Shown here piece by piece: positions 19,908 through 28,678 of a stretch of 64,000 bases of DNA. Below the pieces are notes generated by a model. That model did not search any database. It was given only the letters and a program-made list of their open reading frames with translations, and had not been told where the DNA came from. The first letter of the stretch is position 1. The number at the start of each line of letters is the position of its first letter. Position numbers and translations under genes: made by a program. This DNA is from Herbaspirillum sp. (GTDB lineage: Bacteria > Pseudomonadota > Gammaproteobacteria > Burkholderiales > Burkholderiaceae_D). The DNA lies in contig JAQGLY010000014.1 of the NCBI GenBank assembly GCA_028292625.1, positions 1 to 64,000 of the forward strand. The letters are read 5' to 3'.

Positions 19908-20549
19908 ATGGAATTTATCTCGTTCGTGATCGATTTTATCGTGCACATCGATGTGCATTTGGCGCAATTGGCGACGGCATACGGTCCGTGGCTGTTTCTG
20001 ATCCTGTTTTTAATCATATTTTGCGAAACCGGGCTGGTGGTGACCCCGTTTCTGCCGGGCGATTCCATGTTGTTCGTCACCGGCGCCATTGCGGCCACCG
20101 GCGCGTTCGATGTACACCTGATGGTATTGACGCTGATCGTCGCCGCGGTTCTCGGCGACTCTGTCAATTACCAGATCGGCAAGGCGGTCGGCCTGAAAGT
20201 GTTCGACAAGCCGAATTCCCGCATTTTCAAACGCCAGTATCTGGACAAGACGCATGCGTTTTACGACCGGCACGGCGGTAAAACGGTGATCATTGCGCGT
20301 TTCGCCCCTATCGTGCGCACGTTCGCGCCGTTCATCGCCGGCGTCGGCACCATGAGCTATAAGCGTTTCCTGTCATATAACGTGACCGGCGGCGTGTTGT
20401 GGGTGGGGAGTTTTACGTATGCCGGCTATCTGTTCGGCAATCTGCCCATCGTCAAGAAAAACCTGAGTTTCCTGATCCTGGCGATCGTCGTCGTTTCGCT
20501 GTTGCCGGCGGTGATCGGATTCATCCGCCAGCGGCGCTCGGCAACGTAA
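19908..20549 (+). CDS. DedA family membrane protein
   Basis: A 213-residue inner-membrane protein with the DedA/VTT-domain signatures: [21 protein letters not shown] near residues 41-61, the R-containing [20 protein letters not shown] segment, and about five hydrophobic segments. DedA proteins are implicated in undecaprenyl-phosphate recycling, membrane-lipid transport and the proton-motive force. It appears to stand alone between the ankyrin-like gene and the PACE transporter. Confidence 0.9.
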   Translation: MEFISFVIDFIVHIDVHLAQLATAYGPWLFLILFLIIFCETGLVVTPFLPGDSMLFVTGAIAATGAFDVHLMVLTLIVAAVLGDSVNYQIGKAVGLKVFDKPNSRIFKRQYLDKTHAFYDRHGGKTVIIARFAPIVRTFAPFIAGVGTMSYKRFLSYNVTGGVLWVGSFTYAGYLFGNLPIVKKNLSFLILAIVVVSLLPAVIGFIRQRRSAT

Positions 20550-20584
20550 AGCGGCGGCGCGGCGATCGGCGAACGCTCCGGCCG

Positions 20585-21085
20585 CTAGTGTGCCGGGCGA
20601 TTGCCGATACGCGCCGACGCGGAAGAAGAGGCGGAGGCCGCGGCGGCGCCGCGGTATTTCGCCACGACGCGCGCCCGGATGATGTCATAGCACCAGTTAT
20701 AAACGAACGCATACAACAAAAAGAACGCCAGCACGCCGAGATCCAGCACAAAGGCTTGCAGCAGGCCGATATTCAGCCACCACGCCGCCAGCGGGACGAT
20801 GGCGATCGTCAAACCGCTTTCAAATAAAAATGCGTGCACCACGCGCACCCGGACGGTTCGCGCGAATCCCATTTTGGCTTGCGCGCGATCGAAAGCCGCG
20901 TTAAAAAGCATATTCCATAGCATGGCAATGGTTGAAATCGCGACGGCCAACCCGCTTGCGCTCGCCAGCGGTTTGCCCATCGCCAGGACGATCGCCGCGG
21001 CGGTCAGCGCGATGGCGATGATTTCGAACGCGAAGGCATGGAACGCGCGTTCCCATATCGATCTCTTGAATGTGGCGGTATCCAT
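20585..21085 (-). CDS. PACE-family efflux transporter (AceI-like)
   Basis: A 166-residue protein with two tandem bacterial transmembrane pair domains, giving four hydrophobic segments. Each repeat has the family pattern: ERAFHAFAFEIIAI and WNMLFNAAFDRAQAK in the first, VVHAFLFESGLTIAIVPLAAWW and YNWCYDIIR in the second. The Glu in AFAFEIIA is the conserved proton-linked residue of AceI, the chlorhexidine exporter of Acinetobacter. The ATG at 21085 is chosen over an upstream frame extension. A LysR gene is divergent 90 bases away, as in aceI/aceR. Confidence 0.88.
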   Translation of the reverse strand: MDTATFKRSIWERAFHAFAFEIIAIALTAAAIVLAMGKPLASASGLAVAISTIAMLWNMLFNAAFDRAQAKMGFARTVRVRVVHAFLFESGLTIAIVPLAAWWLNIGLLQAFVLDLGVLAFFLLYAFVYNWCYDIIRARVVAKYRGAAAASASSSASARIGNRPAH

Positions 21086-21125
21086 ATAATCTGTTTCCGA
21101 ATGCAAAAAAAGTGTGCAGAGTATG

Positions 21126-21173
21126 ATCGTTATTTGTGATAATCGATAATTAGTTATTAACGGAAATAACGAT
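21126..21173. promoter_or_regulatory. Inverted repeat between the PACE transporter and LysR genes, candidate LysR operator
   Basis: ATCGTTATTT (21126-21135) and AAATAACGAT (21164-21173) form a perfect 10-base inverted repeat with a 28-base AT-rich spacer, filling much of the 90-base divergent interval and ending three bases before the LysR ATG. The placement suits an autoregulated LysR-type binding site, but no binding is shown. Confidence 0.5.
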
Positions 21174-21175
21174 AT

Positions 21176-22033
21176 ATGATGCATCACTCTCCGGAAGCGC
21201 TACTGGCCTTTGTCGAGGCGGCAATGCTGGGCTCGTTCTCGGCGGCGGCGCGCAAGCTGGGGAAAAGTCAGTCGACCATCAGCGGCGCCATCGCCAATCT
21301 GGAAGTCGATCTTGGCGTCACCCTGTTTGACCGCAGCACCCGCAAACCGGCATTGACCGAACACGGCCGTTTGATACTGGGGCGCGTGCAAGACATCCTG
21401 GCTGCGACCGATCGCCTGGATCGCACCGCGCTGCAACTGGTCGGCGGGCTGGAATCGCGGCTGACGCTGGTGCTGTCGGACGCTTATCAATCGGTACACT
21501 ACGAGCGCACCATGCGCCATTTCGAGCAGCGCTATCCGGATCTGTCGTTCGAATGCCTGGCCGCCGAAGGGGCCGATCTGGTGGCGTTGATACAAAGCGG
21601 CAGGGCGCATATCGGGCTGGTGCAGGAACAGGCCGAATATCCGCCGGATATCGGCGCGGCGGTGTTGTCCGAGCGCTCGGAAATCGCGTTGTACGTCGCC
21701 GTCGGCCACGCGCTGGCGCAAGCGCCGGCGGTCGACGCCGAGCTGCTCGCCGGGCACAGGCAGATCCGGCTCGCGCAAACATTCATGCAACAGCCGGCCG
21801 GACGCGGATGGTCGGCGCCGAGTTATCTGATGATGCTGGAAATGACCACCATGGGATTCGGCTGGGCCGCATTGCCGAGTGCGCTGGTCAAGCAATTCGC
21901 CAACGACAGGCTGACCAGGCTGACAGTACGCGGCTGGCCGCGGCGGGTGCAGATCGACGCCGTCTGGTCGCGTCAACGCACGTTGGGACCGGCCGGCGGA
22001 TGGCTGCTGGAGCAGATGCTGGCGCAGGCCTGA
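21176..22033 (+). CDS. LysR-family transcriptional regulator
   Basis: A 285-residue LysR regulator. The N-terminal helix-turn-helix (ALLAFVEAAMLGSFSAAARKLGKSQSTISGAIANLE, about residues 8-43) is followed by the linker helix and a two-lobed effector-binding domain from about residue 90. Divergence from a PACE efflux gene mirrors AceR/AceI and suggests it switches that transporter on in response to an exported amphipathic compound; that role is inferred. Either of two adjacent ATG codons (21176, 21179) could be the start. Confidence 0.9.
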   Translation: MMHHSPEALLAFVEAAMLGSFSAAARKLGKSQSTISGAIANLEVDLGVTLFDRSTRKPALTEHGRLILGRVQDILAATDRLDRTALQLVGGLESRLTLVLSDAYQSVHYERTMRHFEQRYPDLSFECLAAEGADLVALIQSGRAHIGLVQEQAEYPPDIGAAVLSERSEIALYVAVGHALAQAPAVDAELLAGHRQIRLAQTFMQQPAGRGWSAPSYLMMLEMTTMGFGWAALPSALVKQFANDRLTRLTVRGWPRRVQIDAVWSRQRTLGPAGGWLLEQMLAQA

Positions 22034-22063
22034 GGCGGCCGGAATCGCGCCAGCGGCGCCCGA

Positions 22064-22333
22064 TCAGTGCGAGGCGGGCTTCGGCTTATCCGAGCGCAGA
22101 TCGTTCAATGCCTTGACATGCGCTTCGAAACTCGCCTTGACCACATCGTTGGCATTGGTCACCGCGAACATCTCGCGCGCCAATTCCGTTTCGGTATCGA
22201 ATTCCTGCAAGGCCTTGGCGCAGAAATCGCGCGGCAGCGAATGGAACAGACCGTTGATCAGGCAAGTCAGCGCGGTAATCTGGCCTTTTTGCTCATTGAT
22301 GGTTTTCAGGATGCGGCGGTCGATTTCACTCAT
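22064..22333 (-). CDS. Small conserved-looking hypothetical protein
   Basis: An 89-residue soluble protein, MSEIDRRILKTINEQKGQITALTC... , predicted mostly helical, with two cysteines and a Lys/Pro-rich tail. The ATG at 22333 is preceded by AAGGAAATGCC, a good ribosome binding site, which supports real expression. It has no signal peptide or membrane segment. It lies between the LysR gene and tRNA-Lys, with a terminator hairpin upstream. I do not recognise the family. Confidence 0.6.
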   Translation of the reverse strand: MSEIDRRILKTINEQKGQITALTCLINGLFHSLPRDFCAKALQEFDTETELAREMFAVTNANDVVKASFEAHVKALNDLRSDKPKPASH

Positions 22334-22377
22334 GGCATTTCCTTGCGGTAAATATTCCGTCACAGGGCTCTGGAAAC

Positions 22378-22402
22378 AGAAAGGCCTCCCGAGTGGGAGG
22401 CC
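22378..22402 (-). terminator. Rho-independent terminator after tRNA-Lys
   Basis: On the minus strand GGCCTCCC (22402-22395), loop ACTC, GGGAGGCC (22390-22383), then TTTCTGTTT. It begins 13 bases after the tRNA 3' end. Confidence 0.8.
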
Positions 22403-22414
22403 CTAAATTTGTTG

Positions 22415-22490
22415 TGGTGGGGCGTGAGTGGCTCGAACACTCGACCTACGGATTAAGAGTCCGCTGCTCTACCAACTGAGCTAACGCCCC
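22415..22490 (-). tRNA. tRNA-Lys (anticodon CTT)
   Basis: A 76-base cloverleaf on the minus strand. The acceptor GGGGCGT pairs with ACGCCCC. The D arm is AGCTCAGTTGGTAGAGC. The anticodon stem GCGGA/TCCGT encloses loop CTCTTAA, giving anticodon CTT. The T arm contains TTCGAGC, and the 3' end carries an encoded CCA (22417-22415). It reads AAG lysine codons. Confidence 0.97.
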
Positions 22491-22669
22491 CCAACAGGGG
22501 ACGAATTATAGCGGCAGTTTGCAATTTTCGCCAGCTTTTCCATTCAGAAAAGGACATCCCACGTAAGCGCAGCATCGGCAACGCAATTTATCGGAATCGG
22601 TTACACTTTTCGTCAACGCATCCATTCCCTTGCACATTCCCCCTTTCTCTAATCCGACCCGGAGCATCC

Positions 22670-23323
22670 ATGTCCACTTCCATGAAAATCGATTTCGTTT
22701 CCGACGTTTCCTGCCCCTGGTGCGTCGTCGGACTGCGTTCGCTGGAGCAGGCGATCGAGCGCGTCGGCGACAACATCGATGTCGACCTGCATTTCCAGCC
22801 CTTCGAACTAAATCCTCAAATGCCCGCCGGCGGCCAGGATATTTTCGAACATGTCGCGCAAAAATACGGTTCCACGCGCGAACAGTTCGCCGCCAACGGC
22901 GAAGCCATCAGCGCGCGCGGCGCGGCGCTGGGCTTTACATTCAGGATGGACAAGCGCGGCCGTATCTACAATACCTTCGACGCCCATCGTCTGTTGCATT
23001 GGGCCGAGCTGCAAGGCAAGCAGCTGGCGTTGAAAAATGCGCTGTTCGATGCTTATTTCACCGAGGGCCTGAATCCGGAAGATCACGCGGTGCTGACCGA
23101 ACTGGCCGCTTCGGTCGGGCTGGACGCCACTCAGGCGCAGCAAATTCTGGCCTCCGACACCTACGCCGCCGAAGTGCGCGCGCAAGAACAGTTTTATCGT
23201 GGCCAGGGCATCAACGCGGTCCCGGCCGTCATCATCAATGACAGACATCTGATTTCGGGTGGCCAGCCGGTGGAGGTGTTCGAACAGGCGCTGCGGCAGC
23301 TCGCCGCCGCTGACGCACAGTAG
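22670..23323 (+). CDS. DsbA-family oxidoreductase (FrnE-like)
   Basis: A 217-residue DsbA-fold protein without a signal peptide. The redox motif is CPWC in DVSCPWCVVG near residues 14-17, the helical insert spans about 60-160, and the cis-proline loop is NAVPAVIIND. Cytoplasmic members include FrnE-type disulfide isomerases and 2-hydroxychromene-2-carboxylate isomerase relatives. An internal ATG at 22682 is also a possible start. It sits head-to-head with selC but on the other strand, so a functional tie to the selenium module is unproven. Confidence 0.88.
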   Translation: MSTSMKIDFVSDVSCPWCVVGLRSLEQAIERVGDNIDVDLHFQPFELNPQMPAGGQDIFEHVAQKYGSTREQFAANGEAISARGAALGFTFRMDKRGRIYNTFDAHRLLHWAELQGKQLALKNALFDAYFTEGLNPEDHAVLTELAASVGLDATQAQQILASDTYAAEVRAQEQFYRGQGINAVPAVIINDRHLISGGQPVEVFEQALRQLAAADAQ

Positions 23324-23355
23324 CGGCTTTTTGCGTCGTGAAGCATGAAAGAGGG

Positions 23356-23448
23356 CGGAAGGCAGTAGGAGTCGAACTTACAGGAGAGCGGCTGACGCCC
23401 TCCACCGGGTTTGAAGCCCGGCCACATCACCGGATGAATGTGCCTTCC
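23356..23448 (-). tRNA. selC: tRNA-Sec (anticodon TCA)
   Basis: A 93-base selenocysteine tRNA. The 8-base acceptor stem GGAAGGCA/TGCCTTCC has discriminator G, as in E. coli selC. The anticodon loop CTTCAAA sits on GCCGGG/CCCGGT-type pairing with anticodon TCA at 23414-23412. There is a long variable arm (GGAGGGCGTCAGCCGCTCTCC region) and T loop TTCGACT. The genome reads CCC rather than CCA after the discriminator, so CCA is completed by nucleotidyltransferase. It lies just downstream of selB on the same strand. Confidence 0.95.
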
Positions 23449-23505
23449 GTGGAACCAGATATTACCTGAGGTCTGCTGCCAATGTCTGGCTGCCATGCCC
23501 CGTTG

Positions 23506-25419
23506 TCACGTCCATTGTGCACTGGGACGCAGTACGTGGGCATTGCCAAGCCGGCGAGTATAGCCCACGCGATCGAAGAATTCCAGCAATTGAATCGCGC
23601 GCTTGCGCCCCAGTCCGCTGGCGTCGCGAAAAGCCGCGGCGTTCACCCCGCTGCCGCCGGCTGCCCCCAGCGTCGCCACCAGTTGGGCCAGTTCGGCCAA
23701 CCCGTCGGGATGATAAAACAGGTCCGGCACGACCTGGCTGATCTGTCCGGATTTGGCGAGTTTGAGTAATAGTTTGCGCACTTCGGTTTCCGGCAGCACA
23801 TACTGGCGCGCCAGATCCCGCACCCACGGCGGATCGAAACGTCCCTGCTGCAGCGCCGCCAGCAGCGTTTCGGCCAGCGCCTGTTCGTCGGCGCGCAATT
23901 CCACGGTATGGCCGGGCAAATGCAGGGAGCGGCCGCGCTGTAGCACCCCATTTTTTTCCAGCAAATCCGCAATCAATTTGCTCCACAGCAGATCTTCCAT
24001 GTCGGGCTCGACAATGCGCTTGAGCCGCCACAGTTCGGGTCCGGCCTCGTCCGGCGCGCGCGCGTGGAATTGCGCCAGCGCGTCCACGATGCGCTGCTCC
24101 AGCGCTAGCGCCGCGGCCTGCGAAATCAGCAGCGCGTCTTCTCCACGCAACGGAATACGCAGCGCATCGGCGGGCAGCGCAATTTCCGCCGGCGGCAGTT
24201 GCGACAGGCGCACCAGCGTCGACAGTCGCATCCCGAGCGGACTCTGCGCCAGCAGCGCGCCGTATTCGCCGCTGGCGATGAAGTCCGCCAGCGCGTTCAG
24301 CCATGCGTGGCGGGCGGCGCTGCGCCGTTTGCGCGCCGGACCGAAAGGATCGAGCACCAGGCCGCCGCCAATGGTCAGCGATGCCTGCGCGTTGCGCACG
24401 ACAAAGCGGTCGCCCGGCACGGCATGCAGCGGCGCATCGAACACCAGTTGCACTCGCCCGTGCTGGCCCGGATGCAGCGCTTCGCTGTCGAGCAGGACTA
24501 CATGCGCGGTGTGATGCGCCGCGCCCAGATGCACATGCACCGGCGACCATGGCTTGAGTGTGAGGCCGCCGAGATCGGTATCGCGCATCAGCGTCAGCTC
24601 GGCATCGATGCGTTCGGAGCATAAGGCGAGCGCCGGCGCCACCACCCAGCTGCCGCGCGCGATGTTTTCACGCGCCGCGCCGCTCAGATTCAACGCCAGG
24701 CGTTGTCCGGCCGAACCGGTTTCCGCGGCGCGGTTTTGCGCATGAATGCTGCGCACCCGCACCAGTTCGCCGCCCGGCGCCAGCTGCAGGGTATCGCCGA
24801 CATGGACGCGGCCGGCCAGCGCGGTGCCGGTGACAATCGTGCCTTGCCCGGCCAGCGTAAACACGCGATCCACACCGAGCCGGAACAGGCGCCGCTCATC
24901 GCGCGCCGGCAACGCGCGCGCGGCTTGGGCCAGATAGGCCAGCAGCGCGGCGACGCCGGCGTCGCCGCCGACGGTCGCGTTGGTCCGGAATATCGGCGCG
25001 GCGGCAAAGGCGGTATCCGTCAGCAAGGCGCCGATGGCGGACTCGACCTGCAACAGCCGCGCTTCATCCACGCGGTCGATTTTGGTTAGCGCCACGGCGC
25101 CGCGGGTGACGCCGAGCAATTGCAGGATCGCCAGATGCTCCAGGGTTTGCGGCATGATGCCATCGTCCGCCGCGATCACCAGCAAGGCGAAGTCGATGCC
25201 GGTGACGCCGGCGGCCATGGTGCGGATGAATTTTTCGTGACCGGGCACGTCGATGACGCCCAGTATGTCGCCGTCGGCCAGCGGAACATAGGCGTAACCC
25301 AGTTCTATCGAAATGCCGCGTTCTTTTTCTTCTTTCAGGCGGTCGGTGTCCACGCCGGTGAGGGCGCGCGTGAGCGTGGTCTTGCCGTGATCGATGTGAC
25401 CTGCGGTGCCGACGATCAT
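23506..25419 (-). CDS. selB: Selenocysteine-specific elongation factor SelB
   Basis: Delivers Sec-tRNA to UGA codons marked by a SECIS hairpin. It has 637 residues. GTPase motifs are GHIDHGKTTL (residues 7-16), DVPGHEKF and TKID, followed by EF-Tu-like domains 2 and 3 and a C-terminal array of winged helices (about 380-637) that binds the SECIS RNA. The ATG at 25419 overlaps the selA stop (ATGA), which fixes the start even though the frame is open further upstream. A target SECIS is present in fdnG. Confidence 0.97.
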   Translation of the reverse strand: MIVGTAGHIDHGKTTLTRALTGVDTDRLKEEKERGISIELGYAYVPLADGDILGVIDVPGHEKFIRTMAAGVTGIDFALLVIAADDGIMPQTLEHLAILQLLGVTRGAVALTKIDRVDEARLLQVESAIGALLTDTAFAAAPIFRTNATVGGDAGVAALLAYLAQAARALPARDERRLFRLGVDRVFTLAGQGTIVTGTALAGRVHVGDTLQLAPGGELVRVRSIHAQNRAAETGSAGQRLALNLSGAARENIARGSWVVAPALALCSERIDAELTLMRDTDLGGLTLKPWSPVHVHLGAAHHTAHVVLLDSEALHPGQHGRVQLVFDAPLHAVPGDRFVVRNAQASLTIGGGLVLDPFGPARKRRSAARHAWLNALADFIASGEYGALLAQSPLGMRLSTLVRLSQLPPAEIALPADALRIPLRGEDALLISQAAALALEQRIVDALAQFHARAPDEAGPELWRLKRIVEPDMEDLLWSKLIADLLEKNGVLQRGRSLHLPGHTVELRADEQALAETLLAALQQGRFDPPWVRDLARQYVLPETEVRKLLLKLAKSGQISQVVPDLFYHPDGLAELAQLVATLGAAGGSGVNAAAFRDASGLGRKRAIQLLEFFDRVGYTRRLGNAHVLRPSAQWT

Positions 25420-26882
25420 TGGGTCAGGCGCTCCAGTTGTTGCACAAAGGCGTCTTGCCGGTCGCTTTCGAGACAGCGCAGATCCAGCCACAAGGTGTCT
25501 TGCGCGATGCGCCCGATGACCGGATATGGCAGGGCGCGCAGGCGCTGTTCCAGCAGGCCCAGCGCATTGCTCACGCGGGTTTGGGGATCGGCGCCGGCGC
25601 GGACCGCCAGACCGAAACTGGGCAGTTGATCCACCGGCAGGGCGCCGCTGCCGATCTGGCTGCTCATCGCTTGCGCGCTGACTTCGTACGAGGCGCCCAG
25701 CGCGCGCTGCAACAGCGGGGCGATGCTTTGCGCCTGCTCGCGCATCGCGGCGGCGGGCCGCGTCAGCAGGCGCAGCGTGGTCAGCCGCTCGGGCAGCAGA
25801 TCGGGGGCGCGGTACAGCGCCAGCACGGGCTCCAGCGCCGCCAGCGTCAGCTTGCCGACGCGCAGCGCGCGCTTCAAGGGATTGCGCTTGATCCTGGCGA
25901 TCAGATCGGCGCGTCCGACAATCACGCCGCATTGCGGCCCTCCCAGCAGCTTGTCGCCGCTGAAAGTGACCAGATCGGCGCCAGCCTCTATGGTTTCGCG
26001 CACCGTGGTTTCATGCGGCAAACCGTATTGCGTCAGATCGACCAGCGTTCCGCTGCCGAGATCGACCGCCAGCGGGATATTGCGCGAGCGCGCCAGCGGC
26101 GCCAGTTGCGGCAGCTCCACGCTGTTGGTGAAGCCGATGATGGCGTAATTGCTGCAATGGACTTTCATCATCAGCGCGGTGTGCTCGTCCGCCGCATTCG
26201 CATAATCGGCGAGATGGGTGCGATTGGTGCTGCCGACTTCGCGCAGTATGGCGCCGGCGCGGGTCATGACATCGGGAATGCGGAAGGCGCCGCCGATCTC
26301 CACCAGTTCCCCGCGCGAGACGATGACTTCACGGCCGTCGGCCAGCGTATTGAGCAGCAGCAATACCGCTGCCGCATTGTTGTTGACTACCGTGGCGGCT
26401 TCGGCGCCGGTCAGTTCGCGCAGCAATTGTTCGACCAGATCGTCGCGGTCGCCGCGCTTGCCGGTGTCCAGATCGAATTCCAGATTCATCGGCCAGCGCA
26501 GCGCCTCGACCACTGCCTGCACCGCGTTGTCGGGCAGCAGGGCGCGTCCCAGATTGGTATGCAGTACGGTGCCGGTCAGATTGAATACCGGCTTGAGGGA
26601 CGAGCGGGCGGTCTGTTCCAGCCGCAGGCCCAGTTGCGCGTTCAGCGCGGCGATATCGGAGGGGGCGTTCGCCCGCGTTGCGTTCAATGGATGGCTTGAT
26701 TCGCCGCTTAATATATTGACGCGCATTTCCGCCAGCAAGGCCCGTGCCGCCGCCAGCGTCTGCGCCCGGCCGTACTGCGCAATCAGCGGCGCGCATGAGG
26801 CGTCGGCCAGAATCCGGTCCACCGAGGGCAGATGCACCGTCCGTTTTTTTTCGGACGCGGATTGCGGCTGCAGCGTGTTCAT
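25416..26882 (-). CDS. selA: L-seryl-tRNA(Sec) selenium transferase SelA
   Basis: A PLP enzyme that converts seryl-tRNA(Sec) to selenocysteinyl-tRNA using selenophosphate. It has 488 residues. The PLP lysine lies in TFSGDKLLGGPQCG, and the N-terminal tRNA-binding part LPSVDRILADASCAPLI is characteristic. The ATG at 26882 overlaps the fdhE stop (ATGA) and the stop overlaps the selB start, so fdhE, selA and selB are translationally coupled. Selenophosphate must come from a selD outside the window. Confidence 0.97.
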   Translation of the reverse strand: MNTLQPQSASEKKRTVHLPSVDRILADASCAPLIAQYGRAQTLAAARALLAEMRVNILSGESSHPLNATRANAPSDIAALNAQLGLRLEQTARSSLKPVFNLTGTVLHTNLGRALLPDNAVQAVVEALRWPMNLEFDLDTGKRGDRDDLVEQLLRELTGAEAATVVNNNAAAVLLLLNTLADGREVIVSRGELVEIGGAFRIPDVMTRAGAILREVGSTNRTHLADYANAADEHTALMMKVHCSNYAIIGFTNSVELPQLAPLARSRNIPLAVDLGSGTLVDLTQYGLPHETTVRETIEAGADLVTFSGDKLLGGPQCGVIVGRADLIARIKRNPLKRALRVGKLTLAALEPVLALYRAPDLLPERLTTLRLLTRPAAAMREQAQSIAPLLQRALGASYEVSAQAMSSQIGSGALPVDQLPSFGLAVRAGADPQTRVSNALGLLEQRLRALPYPVIGRIAQDTLWLDLRCLESDRQDAFVQQLERLTQ

Positions 26883-27907
26883 GCCGCGTCGCTGAACCAC
26901 AACAGCGGGTTGCCGCTGGCGCGCGCATACCCGGCTTCGGACACCAGCATATCCAGCATCAGGCTGGCCAGATCGTCGGCCAGCGGTTCGACGTTGTAGT
27001 CATGCTCCTGGTTGAATATCTTGCGGTAGGAATGGCATTCGTCGCAGGTTTCGGCGCGCGCCACTTTTTTCGGATCGTTGGCTTTGTTGACCGGCTTGGC
27101 GACGTCGAATGCGTCGGCATCGGCCCGGTCCAGCCCCTGATAGGCGATCTTGGCGTTGCCCTCGCAGGTCGAGCATTTGACCCGCACCATATGCCATTCG
27201 CAGGCGCAGATGCCGCATTGCAGATAGCGATAGCCCTGCGACTGGCCGCCGATGCGGATCACGCTGGCCACGGGATGCGAACCGCACACTGGGCACAAGA
27301 CACCAGTTTCCAGCGTCGGCGCCAGAGTCGCCTCCAGCCGGCCGGCCTGCGCGGTCCATAATACTTGCAGCGCGGCCGCCACAAACGGCGCGTGCAACGG
27401 ATTGATGCCTTCGGCCTGCTGGGCCAGCACGGCGTCGGCGCAGGCTTCCAGCGCGGCGTCGTCGAGCGCGCGCAATTCCGCCAATACTTGCGGCAGTTGC
27501 GCCAATTGCGGCTGGCTCACGACCAGGGTCTCCAGATGATCCAGCAGGCTGGCGAAAATACTGCGCCAGAGCGGCGGGCGTTCGCCGCTGATCGGGATCG
27601 GCGGCATCCGATGTTCATGCGCGCGCGCCATCGCATCGGCGTCCGGCAGCGTCACGGCATCCGGCGGCAGCGCCGCCGTCACGGCGATCTGGGCATCGAC
27701 CAGCGCCGCCATCAGCAGCAGGTAGCCGCGCAAGGTCTCGCCGACCGGAATGCCGGTTACTTCGCCTTGCGCCAGTTGGCGCAGGCGCGCCGCGCGCGCG
27801 GTGAAAAGACTGAGCGGCTGCGGCAGCAGCAGGCGCGGAATGGTGGTGTGATCCAGCGATTCGATCTCGCCGGGTTCAAGAAGGCGTTGTACCAAGAAAT
27901 TCCCCAT
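26879..27907 (-). CDS. fdhE: Formate dehydrogenase accessory protein FdhE
   Basis: A 342-residue cytoplasmic accessory protein needed for active membrane-bound formate dehydrogenase. Four CxxC motifs form two rubredoxin-like sites: CPVC and CGIC in the first half of the zinc region, CSTC and CDEC in the second (about residues 215-300). Its stop overlaps the selA start. A long GC-rich hairpin lies 15 bases upstream of its start, between it and fdnI. Confidence 0.95.
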   Translation of the reverse strand: MGNFLVQRLLEPGEIESLDHTTIPRLLLPQPLSLFTARAARLRQLAQGEVTGIPVGETLRGYLLLMAALVDAQIAVTAALPPDAVTLPDADAMARAHEHRMPPIPISGERPPLWRSIFASLLDHLETLVVSQPQLAQLPQVLAELRALDDAALEACADAVLAQQAEGINPLHAPFVAAALQVLWTAQAGRLEATLAPTLETGVLCPVCGSHPVASVIRIGGQSQGYRYLQCGICACEWHMVRVKCSTCEGNAKIAYQGLDRADADAFDVAKPVNKANDPKKVARAETCDECHSYRKIFNQEHDYNVEPLADDLASLMLDMLVSEAGYARASGNPLLWFSDAA

Positions 27908-27922
27908 CCAAAATGCCGAAAG

Positions 27923-27954
27923 AACCGGGCCGCCGAATATTCGGCGGGCCGGTT
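27923..27954. promoter_or_regulatory. Long hairpin between fdnI and fdhE
   Basis: A 32-base near-perfect palindrome: CCGCCGAAT/ATTCGGCGG at its centre and AACCGG/CCGGTT at its ends, broken only by a G-G mismatch pair. On the minus strand it is followed by CTTTCGGCATTTTGG and the fdhE ATG. The tail is too poor in T for a confident terminator; a processing site or leaky attenuator is plausible. Confidence 0.55.
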
Positions 27955-28033
27955 ATATCAAACTATTTTAATCGAAATGTGTAAATGTCGGCCCGGCTTG
28001 CCTGTCGACAAGCCGGGGAGCCGTTGCAGTCCG

Positions 28034-28678
28034 CTAGTCGCGCGTTTTTTTGGCGACTTCTTCAAACCAGCGCGGATGATGCTTTCTGGCCCAGCCGAAG
28101 GTGACGGTGCCGCGCACCATGGCGCCTATCGAACCCTTGACCCAGAGTCCTGCATAGATGTGGATCACGATGGAGACGATCAGCACGAAGGCGCAGAACG
28201 CATGCAGCAAGGCTGCCGCGCGCACGATTTCTATCGGGAAATAGAAAGCGAAATAAGCGCGCCAGATCACGATGCCCGACAGCAGCAGGCCCGCCATGCA
28301 GAAGATCAGCGTGAAGAACAGCAGCTTCTGGCCGGCGTTGTAACGGCCGATCTTGGGCAGACGGTCTTCGCGGTTGACCAGCACGTCGTTGATCTGCTTG
28401 AGCCATTCCTTATCGCCCGGCTCGAACTTATTGTGATGCCAGAAACGCAGCACCAGAATCGCGAACGACACAAACATCACCAGGCCGATGAACGGATGCA
28501 GGATGCGGGTCCACTGGCCCCCGCCCAACAACGCCGCCAGCCAGGCCATCGAAGGATGGAACATCGACAGTCCGGACAAGGCCAGCAGCACGAAGGCGAT
28601 GGCCGTGATCCAGTGATTGGTGCGCTCATTCGGGTTATAGCGTTCGATGAGCGGGTTACCGTCTTTATCGCGCATCAT
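28034..28678 (-). CDS. fdnI: Formate dehydrogenase-N cytochrome b556 (gamma) subunit
   Basis: A 214-residue integral membrane protein with four hydrophobic segments (about 23-43, 58-80, 119-138, 154-176). Conserved histidines for two haems are in [15 protein letters not shown] and LLHAFCAF...IVIHIYAG. It receives electrons from FdnH and passes them to quinone. Its start overlaps the end of fdnH by 14 bases, so the two are coupled. Adjacent Met codons leave the exact start open by one residue. Confidence 0.95.
   Translation of the reverse strand: MMRDKDGNPLIERYNPNERTNHWITAIAFVLLALSGLSMFHPSMAWLAALLGGGQWTRILHPFIGLVMFVSFAILVLRFWHHNKFEPGDKEWLKQINDVLVNREDRLPKIGRYNAGQKLLFFTLIFCMAGLLLSGIVIWRAYFAFYFPIEIVRAAALLHAFCAFVLIVSIVIHIYAGLWVKGSIGAMVRGTVTFGWARKHHPRWFEEVAKKTRD

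Noticed and set aside
25420..25932. N-terminal extension of selB upstream of 25419
   Set aside because: It overlaps selA on the same strand. The ATGA overlap and the MIVGTAGHIDHGKTT start fit the SelB family.
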